The position numbers and the translations under genes were made by a program. 64,000 bases of DNA from Pseudofrankia inefficax (GTDB taxonomy: Bacteria; Actinomycetota; Actinomycetes; Frankiales; Frankiaceae), in contig NC_014666.1 of the NCBI RefSeq assembly GCF_000166135.1, positions 6,882,001-6,946,000 of the forward strand. Reading direction: 5' to 3'. The notes under the pieces are model-generated. The model worked only from the letters and a program-made list of their open reading frames with translations. It did no database searches and was not told where the DNA came from. Of this stretch, positions 55,288 through 64,000 are shown piece after piece; position 1 is the first letter of the stretch, and each line of letters opens with the position of its first letter.

Positions 55288-58200
55288 TCAGCGCGGCGGC
55301 CGTTCGTCGAGACGCAGTCGCCACGTCCAGGCGTACTCACGGTCGGGGAGCCGGAATCTCGGGCGGGTGTCGGGGCCCAGCACCGCGGTCCCCAGGCCGC
55401 GGTGCGCCACGTCGAGGTGCACCACCGTGGCGGCGCTCGGCGGCAGCTCCCACCAGTGGCTGGCCGCTTCGAGCTCCTCGACGCGGTGGCGGCGCACGGT
55501 CATGTGCAGCGGTGACTGGTGAAAGGTGCTGACGGTGCCAGCCGGGCCGGTGAGGCGCAGTTCGGTGGTCTGACCACGCCCGCCGTTCTCCTGCGGGAAC
55601 AGGTAGGGCACGGCGAGGTCGTCGATACGGCTGTGCCAGGCGCCGAGAAGCGCGGACGAGCGTCGGTCGGGGTAGTTCTCCCACGGGCCGAGGCCGACCC
55701 AGCGGGCCTCGTCGAAGCCGTCACACAGCTCGAACACCACCCCGACCCGCAACGCGTCCTCGGTGTCGTCCGGGAGGACGACCCGCTCGCGCAGCAGGTA
55801 CTCGGTGTACGGATGGTCGGGTGGCGTGAGAGCCGCGATGGTCCGGTGATGCACCACCTCTGTGTCGAACGCGGTGGCGTAGCGCGTGGTGACCGCGGCG
55901 CCCTCCCCATCCGGGCGGATCTCGACCTGCCGCGGCGTGAGCTGGAAGAAACCGGAACGCACGAAGCGCTGGTCGAGCGCGAAGGAGCGGTCGTTGTCGG
56001 TGAGTGCTCGCCACAGGCACAGCCGCGGGCCGGTCCGCAGCAGCGGGTGCGCCAGCTCGCCGTCCTCGCCGACGGGGAGCCGCGCGGGTACGGGCGCCGC
56101 GACGGGCTCGGCGGGGCGCTCGAACACGACCTGGTGGGCGGCGATCACCGTCGCGGCCGGCGCCCACCGCGTGTCGGCACGCGTCCGCACGGTCAGCGTG
56201 ACCGCGAGCGGCGAGGACGCTTCGAGCCGCGCCCGCACCACCTCGGGGATGCGCAGCGTCCCGGTCGTCCCGGCGGGGACGTCCGGCATGTCGACGGTCA
56301 CCGGGCCGCTCTCGCCCCCGTCCTCCACCTGCAGCTCGAACGTGAAGGCGCCCAGGTCGTTGAAGACCTGCCGGTTGCGGACGCTGATGGTCCCGGCCAG
56401 CGCGGCGGCGGCGTCGGAGACGATCCGCACCGGGCTGAACAGCCCGCGCGCCTCGTACAGCGCGGGCTTGGGCGTGAGGTCGGGGAAGGCGATGCCGTTG
56501 AGCAGCGCGATCCCGTCGTTGGGGACGTCACCGAAGTCCCCGCCGTAGCGGTAACGGCCGTCGCCATCAGGGTCCAGGGCGTGGTCGGTGAACTCCCAGA
56601 TGAAGCCGCCCTGCAGCCCGGGAAGCGTCTCGAACATCGCCCAGTACTCGGCGAGCCCGCCGTTCGAGTTGCCCTGGGAGTACGCGTACTCGCAGAGGAT
56701 CAGCGGCCGGTCGGCGCGCGGGTCGGCGCTGTACGCGGCGAGGCTCTCGAACGACGGGTACATCGGGCACACGAGGTCGGTCGACGGGTGCCCGCCATGC
56801 CAGTCCGACGCGATCGCGCCCTCGTACTGCACGGGCCTGGTGGGGTCGAAGCGGCGGACCCAGGCCGCCGCGGCGTCGTGGTTGGCGCCGTAGCCGGTCT
56901 CGTTGCCGAGCGACCAGATGATCACGCACGGGTGGTTGCGGTCGCGCAGCACCATCCGCGACACCCGGTCCAGGAAGGCGGGCAGATAGCGCGGGTCGTC
57001 GCAGAGCGCCGACGAGAAGGCATGCGCCTCGATGTCCGCCTCGTCCACGACGTAGAAGCCGATCTCGTCGCAAAGATCGAGGAACAGCGGGTCGTTCGGG
57101 TAGTGCGACGTGCGGATGGCGTTGACGTTGAACCGCTTGAGCAGCGAAAGCTCCGCCAGCAGCCGCTCCGGCCGCATGACCCGTCCGGTCGCCGGGTCGA
57201 CGTCGTGGCGGTCGACCCCCTGGACCAGGACGCGCCGGCCGTTGACCAGCAGGTCGCGGCCCTCGATCGTCACCCGGCGGAATCCGACCCTGGTGGTGGT
57301 CTCGTCGACGATCCGCCCGTCCGGGTCGGCCAGCCGGACGATGACGTCGTACAGGTGCGGGCTCTCCGCTGACCAGGGCCGAACGTCGAGGTCGGCGCGG
57401 TCGAGGACGGCGGTCCCGGCCACGGGTAACGGCCGCAGGGATGGACCCATCATGGCGGCCGCGGGCGCCCAGTCCGCCGGGATGGGGGCGTCCGCCGCCA
57501 GCAGCGAGGGCAGGTCCATGAGGTCGGGCGGGATCAGCCTGGGCGGCCGGACCGACCGGTCGCCCGTGAGCGCTGGCAGCCGCGGCGCGTCGCGCAGCGG
57601 CGCCACGGGCGCCGTCGAGCGTTCCCCCAGCGCCTCGACCTCGACTGTCCATCCTTCGTCGCGCAGGCCGTCCAGGCCCGCGGTGGACACCCTGAGGCGC
57701 AGCCCGCCGCGCTGGGCGGCCGGGTCGTAGTCGGCGTGAACCTTCAGGTCCGCCAGCCGGGTCCGTGGCACCGTGTGGACGGACACCGAGCGGCTGAGGC
57801 CCGCGTGCCACCACTGGTCCTGGTCCTCAAGGTAGGAGACCGATGACCACTTGGAGACGACCAGCTCAACGGTGTGCTCGCCATCCGGGCCCGCGACGCA
57901 GGCGTCGGTTATGTCGAACTCCGCGGCGAGGTGCGAGTCCGTGCTGATCCCGACCGCGTGCCCGTTCACGAACGCCCGCAGCAGGCCCTCGGCGGCCCCG
58001 ATCCGCAGGATCACCTGCCGTCCGGGGTCGGGCCGCAGCGCGAAGGAGCGCCGGTAGACCCCGGTCGGATTGCGCGCTGGAATCTGGGGCGGCACCTCGT
58101 CGAACGGCATCGCGACGTTCGTGTAGTGCGGCCGGTCGTCGGTCTCGGACATCGTCCAGAGCCCGGGGACGTCCACCGTCTTCCAGACGTCACCGACCGG

Positions 58201-58347
58201 TGCCGTCGGGCTAGGCAGCAGCTGGAACTCCCACGCCCCGTCGAGCTCGACGTCAGCCGGCCGCCGCAACCCGTGCATCGGCAGCCGTCTTACGGCGTGG
58301 AACCCGGAGCCGTCCCACGGCATGGCGGTGAAGCTGGTCGCGGTCAT
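55288..58347 (-). CDS. Beta-galactosidase (GH2, LacZ-type)
   Basis: 1019 residues, LacZ length. Sugar-binding jelly-roll, immunoglobulin-like domains, TIM barrel and a C-terminal Bgal_small_N domain are all present. General acid Glu in SLGNETGYG, nucleophile Glu in ILCEYAYSQGNSNGG (usual AHAMGNS), and GLGPWENYPDR in the small domain. No signal peptide. The ATG at 58347 has GAGAGGTGCT upstream. The frame stays open to 59085 but overlaps the reductase gene there. It would feed galactose to GalK and GalT. Confidence 0.93.
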   Translation of the reverse strand: MTATSFTAMPWDGSGFHAVRRLPMHGLRRPADVELDGAWEFQLLPSPTAPVGDVWKTVDVPGLWTMSETDDRPHYTNVAMPFDEVPPQIPARNPTGVYRRSFALRPDPGRQVILRIGAAEGLLRAFVNGHAVGISTDSHLAAEFDITDACVAGPDGEHTVELVVSKWSSVSYLEDQDQWWHAGLSRSVSVHTVPRTRLADLKVHADYDPAAQRGGLRLRVSTAGLDGLRDEGWTVEVEALGERSTAPVAPLRDAPRLPALTGDRSVRPPRLIPPDLMDLPSLLAADAPIPADWAPAAAMMGPSLRPLPVAGTAVLDRADLDVRPWSAESPHLYDVIVRLADPDGRIVDETTTRVGFRRVTIEGRDLLVNGRRVLVQGVDRHDVDPATGRVMRPERLLAELSLLKRFNVNAIRTSHYPNDPLFLDLCDEIGFYVVDEADIEAHAFSSALCDDPRYLPAFLDRVSRMVLRDRNHPCVIIWSLGNETGYGANHDAAAAWVRRFDPTRPVQYEGAIASDWHGGHPSTDLVCPMYPSFESLAAYSADPRADRPLILCEYAYSQGNSNGGLAEYWAMFETLPGLQGGFIWEFTDHALDPDGDGRYRYGGDFGDVPNDGIALLNGIAFPDLTPKPALYEARGLFSPVRIVSDAAAALAGTISVRNRQVFNDLGAFTFELQVEDGGESGPVTVDMPDVPAGTTGTLRIPEVVRARLEASSPLAVTLTVRTRADTRWAPAATVIAAHQVVFERPAEPVAAPVPARLPVGEDGELAHPLLRTGPRLCLWRALTDNDRSFALDQRFVRSGFFQLTPRQVEIRPDGEGAAVTTRYATAFDTEVVHHRTIAALTPPDHPYTEYLLRERVVLPDDTEDALRVGVVFELCDGFDEARWVGLGPWENYPDRRSSALLGAWHSRIDDLAVPYLFPQENGGRGQTTELRLTGPAGTVSTFHQSPLHMTVRRHRVEELEAASHWWELPPSAATVVHLDVAHRGLGTAVLGPDTRPRFRLPDREYAWTWRLRLDERPPR

Positions 58348-58531
58348 AGCACCTCTCGATCGGTGGTGGTCCTGGTCCCGTGGTGCCTTGCGCGCTCGCC
58401 AGCCGCCCCAGGCGGCCGGTGGCGGCCGGCCGCCGCCGCGCACGCGACCTCGACCGGCGGCGGAATCCCGCGCCCGGGGTGATGTGTCGTGGCCGGGGCG
58501 TTGGCCGTGCCCGCGCCGGCGGCAACCAAGA

Positions 58532-59899
58532 TCACGGCACGCCGGCGGCTCGTACACGCACCGCGCGTACCAGCTCGGCGTCGTCCGCCAGGGCCGGGTC
58601 GAGGGCCGCGAGCACCCTCGACACCGCGTCCGCGAGGCGGCCGGCGGTAGCCAGCGAGGCCAGGCGCGAGGCGTCGACATCGGTGACCGGCGTGCCGGCT
58701 TCCCGCAGGTGCGACACCCAGGCGGCGAGCGCGGTGACGGCGGCGTTGGGCAGCCGTCCCCGCTCGCGCTCGCGTCGCAGCACCGGCAGGATGCGGACCG
58801 GAATCTTCCGCGAGCCGTCGGCGGCGATCTGCGACAGCTCGTGGCGGATGCGCGGGTTGGCGAACCGCTCGAGCAGCGCCGCCCGGTAGGCCGCCACCTC
58901 CGCCGCCGGTAGCGCCAGATAGGGCTCGCAGGCGTCCCACCACTCCCCCAGCCAGGCGCGACAGACCGGGTCCGCCACCGCCTCGGCGACGGTGGAGTGG
59001 CCCCGGGCCGGGCCGGCGTAGGCCAGCAGCGAGTGGGCCCCGTTGAGGAGCCAGAGCTTGCGGTCCTCGAACGGGGTGACGTCATCGCTGAACATCGCTC
59101 CCGCGCTCTCCCAGGCGGGCCGTCCGCCGGGGAACTCCCCCGCCAGCACCCATTGGGTGAACGGCTCCGTCACCACGGGGCAACGGTCGTCGACTCCGGT
59201 GGCGGCGAGCACCGCCAGCCGATCGGCCTCGGCCGGCCGGGGGGTGATCCGGTCGACCATCGTCGTCGCCACCCGGATCTGCTCGTCCATCCAGGTCGCC
59301 AGGCCGGCGTCCACGGCGGCCGCCAGGTCTCGCACCACGGCGGCCAGCACGGAACCGACACGTGCCACGTTGTCGCAGGGCACGAGGGTCAGCGGCCCGG
59401 CGTCCCGGGACCGCCGCGCCAGCAGGCCGGCCACGAGGCGCGCCGGCGCCGAGATCACCGGGGCCCGAGCATCGGCGCGCAGCGCCGCGATGTCCGCGGC
59501 GACCCGCGGGTCGGCGGTGTCGAGACCACCGACGGCGTCGCCCAGGTAGCCGGCCTCGGTGATGGTGAGGGTGACCACCCGAACGTCGGGCGAGCCGAGG
59601 TGGTCGAGCCACGCCTCGTGGTCGGTGCCGGGGTAGGCCCGCGAGACCGAATGGACGACGGCGAACTCGTCGGCTTCCGCCCCGCGGGTGACAAGGGTGT
59701 AGAGGCCGTCCTGCGCGCTCAGCGCCACCGCGGCGTCCGGGCGCCGGCCGGTGAACGCGGCGATGCCCCAGCCCGCCGCGTCGCTTGCCCGGTCGGTGTA
59801 CCAGGCCTGGTGGGCGCGGAAGAAGCTTCCCAGGCCGAGGTGCACGATCCGGACCGGCGCGGCCGGGCCGGACCGGCGCGGCCGCGCTGTCGGGCTCAC
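58532..59899 (-). CDS. Fructuronate reductase / mannitol dehydrogenase family (UxuB/UxaB-like)
   Basis: 455 residues. VRIVHLGLGSFFRAHQAWYT is the NAD-binding start, TITEAGY is conserved, and KLWLLNGAHSLLAY carries the catalytic Lys, Asn and His of the polyol-specific long-chain dehydrogenases. Given its GTGA overlap with uxaC, fructuronate reduction to mannonate is the most likely step, so UxuB is favoured over mannitol dehydrogenase. The longer frame to 60154 is not needed. No uxuA was seen in the window. Confidence 0.88.
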   Translation of the reverse strand: MSPTARPRRSGPAAPVRIVHLGLGSFFRAHQAWYTDRASDAAGWGIAAFTGRRPDAAVALSAQDGLYTLVTRGAEADEFAVVHSVSRAYPGTDHEAWLDHLGSPDVRVVTLTITEAGYLGDAVGGLDTADPRVAADIAALRADARAPVISAPARLVAGLLARRSRDAGPLTLVPCDNVARVGSVLAAVVRDLAAAVDAGLATWMDEQIRVATTMVDRITPRPAEADRLAVLAATGVDDRCPVVTEPFTQWVLAGEFPGGRPAWESAGAMFSDDVTPFEDRKLWLLNGAHSLLAYAGPARGHSTVAEAVADPVCRAWLGEWWDACEPYLALPAAEVAAYRAALLERFANPRIRHELSQIAADGSRKIPVRILPVLRRERERGRLPNAAVTALAAWVSHLREAGTPVTDVDASRLASLATAGRLADAVSRVLAALDPALADDAELVRAVRVRAAGVP

Positions 59900-61323
59900 A
59901 GGCCGAAGACCACGCGCGGCCGACCTGTCACCAGATCGGAAACGACCTCGTGTGCCTCGTCCTCGTCCAGACGATGCTCGGCGACGAGCCGTGCCAGGAA
60001 GCCGCTGTCGAGACGCCGGGACATGTCGTGGCGGACCGGGATCGAGCAGAAGGCTCGGGCGTCGTCGATGAAACCGGCGGTGCGGGTGAACCCCGCGGTC
60101 TCGGTGACCGCGGCGCGAAAACGAAGCACAGCGTCGGGCGCGTCCAGGAACCACCAGGGGGCGCCGAGGTAGACCGACGGGTAGAAGCCAGCCAGCGGGG
60201 CGAGCTCCCGGGAGAACGTCGTCTCGTCAAGGGTGAACAGCACCAGGCGTAGGTTCGGATGGGTCCCGAACCGCTCCAGCAACGGCCGCAGCGCGTCAGT
60301 GAACTCGGCGCGCACCGGGATGTCATGACCGGTGTCAGGGCCGAAAGCCGCGAGCGTCGGCCCGTGATGACCACGGCGCACCGACGGGTGCAGCATCATG
60401 ACCAGCCCGTCGTCGCACGACATGCGCGCCATCTCCAGCAGCATGTGCCGGCGCAGCGCGACGCTCTGGGCCGGCGTGGCGGACCCGGCCAGCGCGGCCC
60501 GGTACACACGCTCCGCCTCGCCCGCCGTGAGCGGCTCGGTGCTGACATCGTCGTGGCTGTGGTCGGTGGACGTGGCGCCGTGGCGGGCGAAGTAGGCCCG
60601 TCGCCGCTCCATCGCCGCCACCCAGCCGCGATAGCTGCCCGTGTCGACGCCGGCGACCTCACCGAGCCGGGCCACCGCCGCCGCCCACCCGGGCCGCGCG
60701 GACTCCAGGTACCGGTCCGGGCGGAAGGCTGGCAGCACTCGGCCCGTGAACGAGGGGTCGGCGGCCAGTGCGGCATGTGCCGCCAGGTCGTCGCACGGAT
60801 CGTCCGTCGTCGCGAGCACCTCGATACCGAACCGCTCGAACAGCGCGCGCGGACGGAACGTGTCCATGGCCAGGCAGGCGACGACCTGGTCGTAGATCGC
60901 ATCCGCGGTCTTGGCGGACGGCCGCTCGTCGACGCCGAAGACCTCGGCGAGCTCCGACTCGAGCCAATACCGCACCGCCGTGCCGCGAAAGGCGGGCAGG
61001 TTCTCGCAGAGCCGGCGCCACACCTGCCGGGACTCGTCCCGCGGCAGCGGGCCCCGCCCTACGCCGAGGTCGTCCAGCGCCACACCGCTCGCGTGCAGCA
61101 GGCGGGTCACGTAGTGGTCAGGCGTGACGAACAGCGCCGCCGGGTCCGGGAACGGCAGGTTGTCGGCCAGAAGCCCGGCATCGACATGGCCGTGCGGCGA
61201 AATGATCGGTAAGTCGCGGACGGACTCGTACAGCCGCCGGGCAATAACGCGCACACCCGGTTCCGCGGGCAGCAACCGGTCGGGGTGCCGGGCCATACCT
61301 GGAAAGGCTGACATGGCGGTCAT
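59896..61323 (-). CDS. uxaC: Uronate isomerase (glucuronate isomerase)
   Basis: 475 residues. The UxaC signature LPIISPHGHVDAGLLADNLP (metal-binding HxH) is followed by family segments DRYLESARPGW and LVMMLHPSVRRGHHGPTLA. It converts D-glucuronate to D-fructuronate, the first cytoplasmic step after beta-glucuronidase. The ATG at 61323 (or 61314) has no clear ribosome site. It is the first gene of a two-gene operon with the reductase, and a LacI operator lies 24-43 bp upstream. Confidence 0.93.
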   Translation of the reverse strand: MTAMSAFPGMARHPDRLLPAEPGVRVIARRLYESVRDLPIISPHGHVDAGLLADNLPFPDPAALFVTPDHYVTRLLHASGVALDDLGVGRGPLPRDESRQVWRRLCENLPAFRGTAVRYWLESELAEVFGVDERPSAKTADAIYDQVVACLAMDTFRPRALFERFGIEVLATTDDPCDDLAAHAALAADPSFTGRVLPAFRPDRYLESARPGWAAAVARLGEVAGVDTGSYRGWVAAMERRRAYFARHGATSTDHSHDDVSTEPLTAGEAERVYRAALAGSATPAQSVALRRHMLLEMARMSCDDGLVMMLHPSVRRGHHGPTLAAFGPDTGHDIPVRAEFTDALRPLLERFGTHPNLRLVLFTLDETTFSRELAPLAGFYPSVYLGAPWWFLDAPDAVLRFRAAVTETAGFTRTAGFIDDARAFCSIPVRHDMSRRLDSGFLARLVAEHRLDEDEAHEVVSDLVTGRPRVVFGL

Positions 61324-61346
61324 CGTCGGCGCGCCCACACCGGACA

Positions 61347-61366
61347 GCAATGGATTGCCACCTGTT
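61347..61366. promoter_or_regulatory. LacI-type operator upstream of uxaC
   Basis: GCAAT-GG-ATTGC is a perfect 5-bp palindrome, followed by CACCTGTTG. It aligns with the 55029 and 62733 sites and overlaps the likely uxaC promoter. Confidence 0.65.
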
Positions 61367-61467
61367 GTCGCCCTCCCGGGGACAAGCCCGGCGCTGCCGT
61401 CTCGGCCGCAAGGACCCCGAGAGACGTTCGACGTTCCCGTTGCCGGCGAGATCCTCTTCAGGCCGCG

Positions 61468-62607
61468 CTAGCGGGCCATCGGCAGCGCGGCCGCGGCCCC
61501 CACCGGCCGAGGCCGGCCCACTCCGTGGCGCTCGGCGGTCGAGTCGCGGACCACCAGCCGCACGGGTAGCACCGCCGGGGCCCCGGTGTGCCCCCGTCCA
61601 CCCTCGATCATCGCGAGCACGTGCCGGGTCGCCGTGGCTCCCTGGGCGTAGAGGGGGGCGGCCACCGTCGTCAGCCCCGGGGTGACAAGCTCGGCTGCGG
61701 CGATGTTGTCAAAGCCGATCAGGCTGACGTCGCCGGGCACCCGGATCCCGCGGGCGGCCAGGCCCCGGACGAGGCCGATCGCCAGCTGGTCGTTGTAGGC
61801 GACCACGGCGGACGTCGGTGCCGCGGCGAACTGCTCGGCGGCCTGGACGCCGCCGGGCACGTCGGGGGTGAACGGACCGATCCGCCGGACCCGCAACGAC
61901 AGCGCCGGGGCCGACTCACGCAACGACCGCCATCGCGTCCCGTCCGCCCACGACGCCTCCGGCCCGGCGAGATAGGTCACGTGCTCGTGCCCCAGGGCGG
62001 CGAGATGCTCCAGGGCCAGCCGGGCGCCGCGCGGGTTGTCGGTCACGACGCACGGGGCGTCGACGACGGCCCGGTTCAGCACCACTACCGGCTTCTGCTT
62101 GGAGATCATCCGAATCGCCGAGTCGGACATGCGCGAACCGGCGAGGACGATCCCGTCGACCGCTGTCACGGTGCGCTCCAACGCTGAGCGCTCGAGGCGG
62201 TCGGACTCCTGGGCGTCGGCCAGCAGGACCGTGTACCCCGCCGCGGCAGCCGCGGCCTGCGCTCCGCGGACGATCTCGGCGAAGAACGGGTTCGCGATGT
62301 CCAGGATGACCACAGCGATCATGTTGGTGCGGGCGGTGGACAGAGCCCTGGCGACCGGGTTCGCCCGGTAGCCGAGGTCGTCGGCGACCCGTCTGATGCG
62401 CTCGGCGGTCGCCGCGTTCACCCGCCCCGGACGGGAGAAGGCCCGGGAGACGGTCGAGGGAGCGACACCAGCCTGCCGAGCCACGTCGTAGATGGTCACC
62501 ATGCGGGGCGCCAGCGCCACTCCTCCCCCCGCGACCCGGTCCGTGCGCGCCATCGCCTCCGAGGCCAATGTCGTCTGCCGCACCGCCCTGACCACCGGCC
62601 CAGCCAT
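61468..62607 (-). CDS. LacI family transcriptional regulator of the glycoside locus
   Basis: 379 residues. LacI helix-turn-helix TIYDVARQAGVAPSTVSRAF with hinge helix and a type I periplasmic-binding effector domain (VVILDIANPFFAEIVRGAQA). The start at 62607 is supported by AAGGGA; the extra 35 N-terminal residues before MVTIYDV are unusual, and 62502 is an alternative start. Divergent from uidA; the shared gap holds two operator-like sequences. It probably represses both directions, induced by glucuronate, fructuronate or a glycoside (inference). Confidence 0.92.
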   Translation of the reverse strand: MAGPVVRAVRQTTLASEAMARTDRVAGGGVALAPRMVTIYDVARQAGVAPSTVSRAFSRPGRVNAATAERIRRVADDLGYRANPVARALSTARTNMIAVVILDIANPFFAEIVRGAQAAAAAAGYTVLLADAQESDRLERSALERTVTAVDGIVLAGSRMSDSAIRMISKQKPVVVLNRAVVDAPCVVTDNPRGARLALEHLAALGHEHVTYLAGPEASWADGTRWRSLRESAPALSLRVRRIGPFTPDVPGGVQAAEQFAAAPTSAVVAYNDQLAIGLVRGLAARGIRVPGDVSLIGFDNIAAAELVTPGLTTVAAPLYAQGATATRHVLAMIEGGRGHTGAPAVLPVRLVVRDSTAERHGVGRPRPVGAAAALPMAR

Positions 62608-62666
62608 CGCGCGTTCCCTTCAGCAGCGGTCCGAGGCGGCAACGGTAGGCGCCCGCGAACCCAAAC

Positions 62667-62680
62667 TGCAACCGGTTCTC
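62667..62680. promoter_or_regulatory. Possible LacI autoregulatory site
   Basis: TGCAACCGGTTCTC shares the AACCGGTT-type palindromic centre and about 10 of 14 positions with the main operator. It sits 60 bp upstream of the lacI start. Confidence 0.4.
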
Positions 62681-62732
62681 GGCTGAAGCCTGGTCAGATG
62701 CGCGCTCCCTCGAAACGAGGGCGGCAACTCAC

Positions 62733-62746
62733 GGCAACCGATTGCC
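62733..62746. promoter_or_regulatory. LacI-type operator between lacI and uidA
   Basis: GGCAAC-CG-ATTGCC, a 14-bp palindrome with one mismatch, followed by ACATCTCACC. It lies 127 bp before the uidA start. Confidence 0.65.
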
Positions 62747-62873
62747 ACATCTCACCGCCGTGTGACCTACTGCGCAGGCGTCACCGCGAACCGGTCGGAT
62801 GCCTGCCCCGGCGGGATTCGACACGGACAGTGCGCTCACCACGGCTCCAGGCATCCATCGCAGGAGGACACCG

Positions 62874-64000
62874 ATGCTGCGTCCGCAGGACAGTGCCACC
62901 CGTGAACGCCGTCGCGTCGAGGGACTCTGGCTGTTCCGCCTCGACCCGCAGGCACGTGGCCACGCGGACAGGTGGTGGCGCGGCCGGCTGGCCGAGGCGC
63001 GGGAGGTCCCGGTCCCGGCCAGCTACAACGACGTGTTCGCCGACGCCGCGACCCGTGACCACGTCGGCGACGCCTGGTACCAGACGACGGTGCGCGTGCC
63101 CCGCGGCTGGGCCGGGCAGCGTGTGGTGCTGCGGTTCGACGCGGTCACCCACCGTGCCGTGGTCTGGGTCGACGAGGTCGAGGTCGCCCGGCACGAGGGC
63201 GGCTACACCCCCTTCGAGGCCGACATCACCGAGGTGGCACGGCCGGGCGCCGAGATCCGGGTGACGGTGGTGGTCAACAACGAGCTGACCTGGCAGTCCG
63301 TCCCTCCGGGCATCGTCCAGGACACCGCCACCGGCAGACAGCAGATCTACTTCCACGACTTCTTCAACTACGCCGGTCTGCACCGCCCCGTCTGGCTCTA
63401 CAGCACCCCGCGGGCCCACCTCAGCGACGTCACCGTCGTGACCGCGCTGGCGGGAACCGAAGGCACCGTCGACTATCGGGTCGACGTCACGGGTGGTGAC
63501 GATCTGGCCGTCCGCGCGGTGCTGACCGACGCCGAGGGAACCGCGGTGGCCAGGGCCACCGGGACGGCGGGGGTCCTCACCGTGGCCGACGTCCACCCGT
63601 GGCGGCCCGGCGAGGGGTACCTGTACGACCTGCTCCTGGAGGTCGTCGACGGCGCCGAGGTGGTCGACGCCTACTCGCTGCCTGTCGGCGTGCGCACCGT
63701 GGAGGTCCGGGGAACGAAGTTCCTCATCAACGGGGAGCCGTTCTACTTCACCGGGTTCGGCCGGCACGAGGACCTGCCCGTCCGTGGCAAGGGCCACGAC
63801 GACGTCTTCATGGTGCACGACTTCGCGCTGATGGAGTGGACCGGCGCCAACTCGTTCCGCACGTCGCACTACCCCTATGCCGAGGAGGTTCTCGACTACG
63901 CCGACCGGCATGGCTTCGTCGTCATCGACGAGACCGCCGCCGTCGGCCAGAACACGGCCATCGCCGGCGGCATCGTCGGCGGCGGGCAGTCGTTCCCGAC
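62874..64000 (+). CDS. uidA: Beta-glucuronidase (GH2), 3' end cut by window
   Basis: 375 codons visible, read by hand in the frame of ATG 62874 (AGGAGG nine bases upstream). The N-terminus MLRPQDSATRERRRVEGLWL and FDAVTHRAVVWVDEVEVARH track E. coli UidA through the sugar-binding and immunoglobulin domains into the barrel. NSFRTSHYPYAEE and VVIDETAAVG are the start of the catalytic barrel; the acid and nucleophile glutamates lie past the edge. No signal peptide, so glucuronides must be imported first. Divergent from lacI. Confidence 0.94.
   Translation, partial: MLRPQDSATRERRRVEGLWLFRLDPQARGHADRWWRGRLAEAREVPVPASYNDVFADAATRDHVGDAWYQTTVRVPRGWAGQRVVLRFDAVTHRAVVWVDEVEVARHEGGYTPFEADITEVARPGAEIRVTVVVNNELTWQSVPPGIVQDTATGRQQIYFHDFFNYAGLHRPVWLYSTPRAHLSDVTVVTALAGTEGTVDYRVDVTGGDDLAVRAVLTDAEGTAVARATGTAGVLTVADVHPWRPGEGYLYDLLLEVVDGAEVVDAYSLPVGVRTVEVRGTKFLINGEPFYFTGFGRHEDLPVRGKGHDDVFMVHDFALMEWTGANSFRTSHYPYAEEVLDYADRHGFVVIDETAAVGQNTAIAGGIVGGGQSFP

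Noticed and set aside
1-64000. rRNA, tRNA, phage or insertion-sequence genes
   Set aside because: No rRNA-like or cloverleaf sequence, transposase or integrase motif was recognised, although tRNA detection by eye is not exhaustive.

Overview
The window is very GC-rich (I estimate about 70%), uses GTG and TTG starts often, carries many SARP/TetR/ANTAR-type regulators and lipoprotein solute-binding proteins, and has no rRNA or tRNA that I can see. This fits a soil- or plant-associated actinomycete, plausibly Frankia-like (Frankiales). That placement is inference from composition and gene content, not proof.

Layout. 1-6147: a divergent signalling pair, an ANTAR-GAF-PAS-PAS-SpoIIE phosphatase cut by the left edge and a cytosolic poly-HAMP hybrid histidine kinase. 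6148-7645: a VOC protein, a 191-bp palindrome and a TetR C-terminal remnant. 7646-14406: a SARP/NB-ARC regulator, a zinc-independent alcohol dehydrogenase-like protein, an M13 metallopeptidase and a DUF1905 protein. 14505-17784: two divergent orphan amino-acid-type solute-binding lipoproteins. 17939-28278: a TetR/hydrolase pair with a clear operator, an SDR, serA translationally coupled to an FAD 2-hydroxyacid dehydrogenase, a membrane protein, a secreted protein, RidA, a PF04672 methyltransferase, a hypothetical protein and a lipoprotein esterase.

28443-38070 is an acyl-CoA catabolic island: enoyl-CoA hydratase, CaiB/BaiF racemase-like protein, two SDRs, APH-fold phosphotransferase, thiolase, acyl-CoA dehydrogenase, TetR regulator and a Gfo/Idh/MocA oxidoreductase. 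Five similar 22-bp palindromes precede its transcription units. Two units begin with short leader ORFs joined to the main gene.

38398-64000 is a plant-glycoside utilisation locus, almost all on the minus strand: GH43, GH35, GH78, solute-binding lipoprotein, galK, galT, GH1, a LivH-LivM-LivG triple fusion, an MFS-LivF fusion, GH2, a fructuronate reductase-like gene, uxaC and lacI. A divergent uidA beta-glucuronidase is cut by the right edge. LacI-type operators (GGCAAC-NN-RTTGCC) lie upstream of the transporter, uxaC and uidA/lacI. The simplest reading is that LacI controls hydrolysis and uptake of glucuronic acid-, galactose-, xylose- and rhamnose-containing plant glycosides. Uronate would pass through UxaC and the reductase, and galactose through GalK and GalT. 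The importer is compressed into two large fused polypeptides, one carrying an extra MFS module. It is the most unusual protein architecture in the window.
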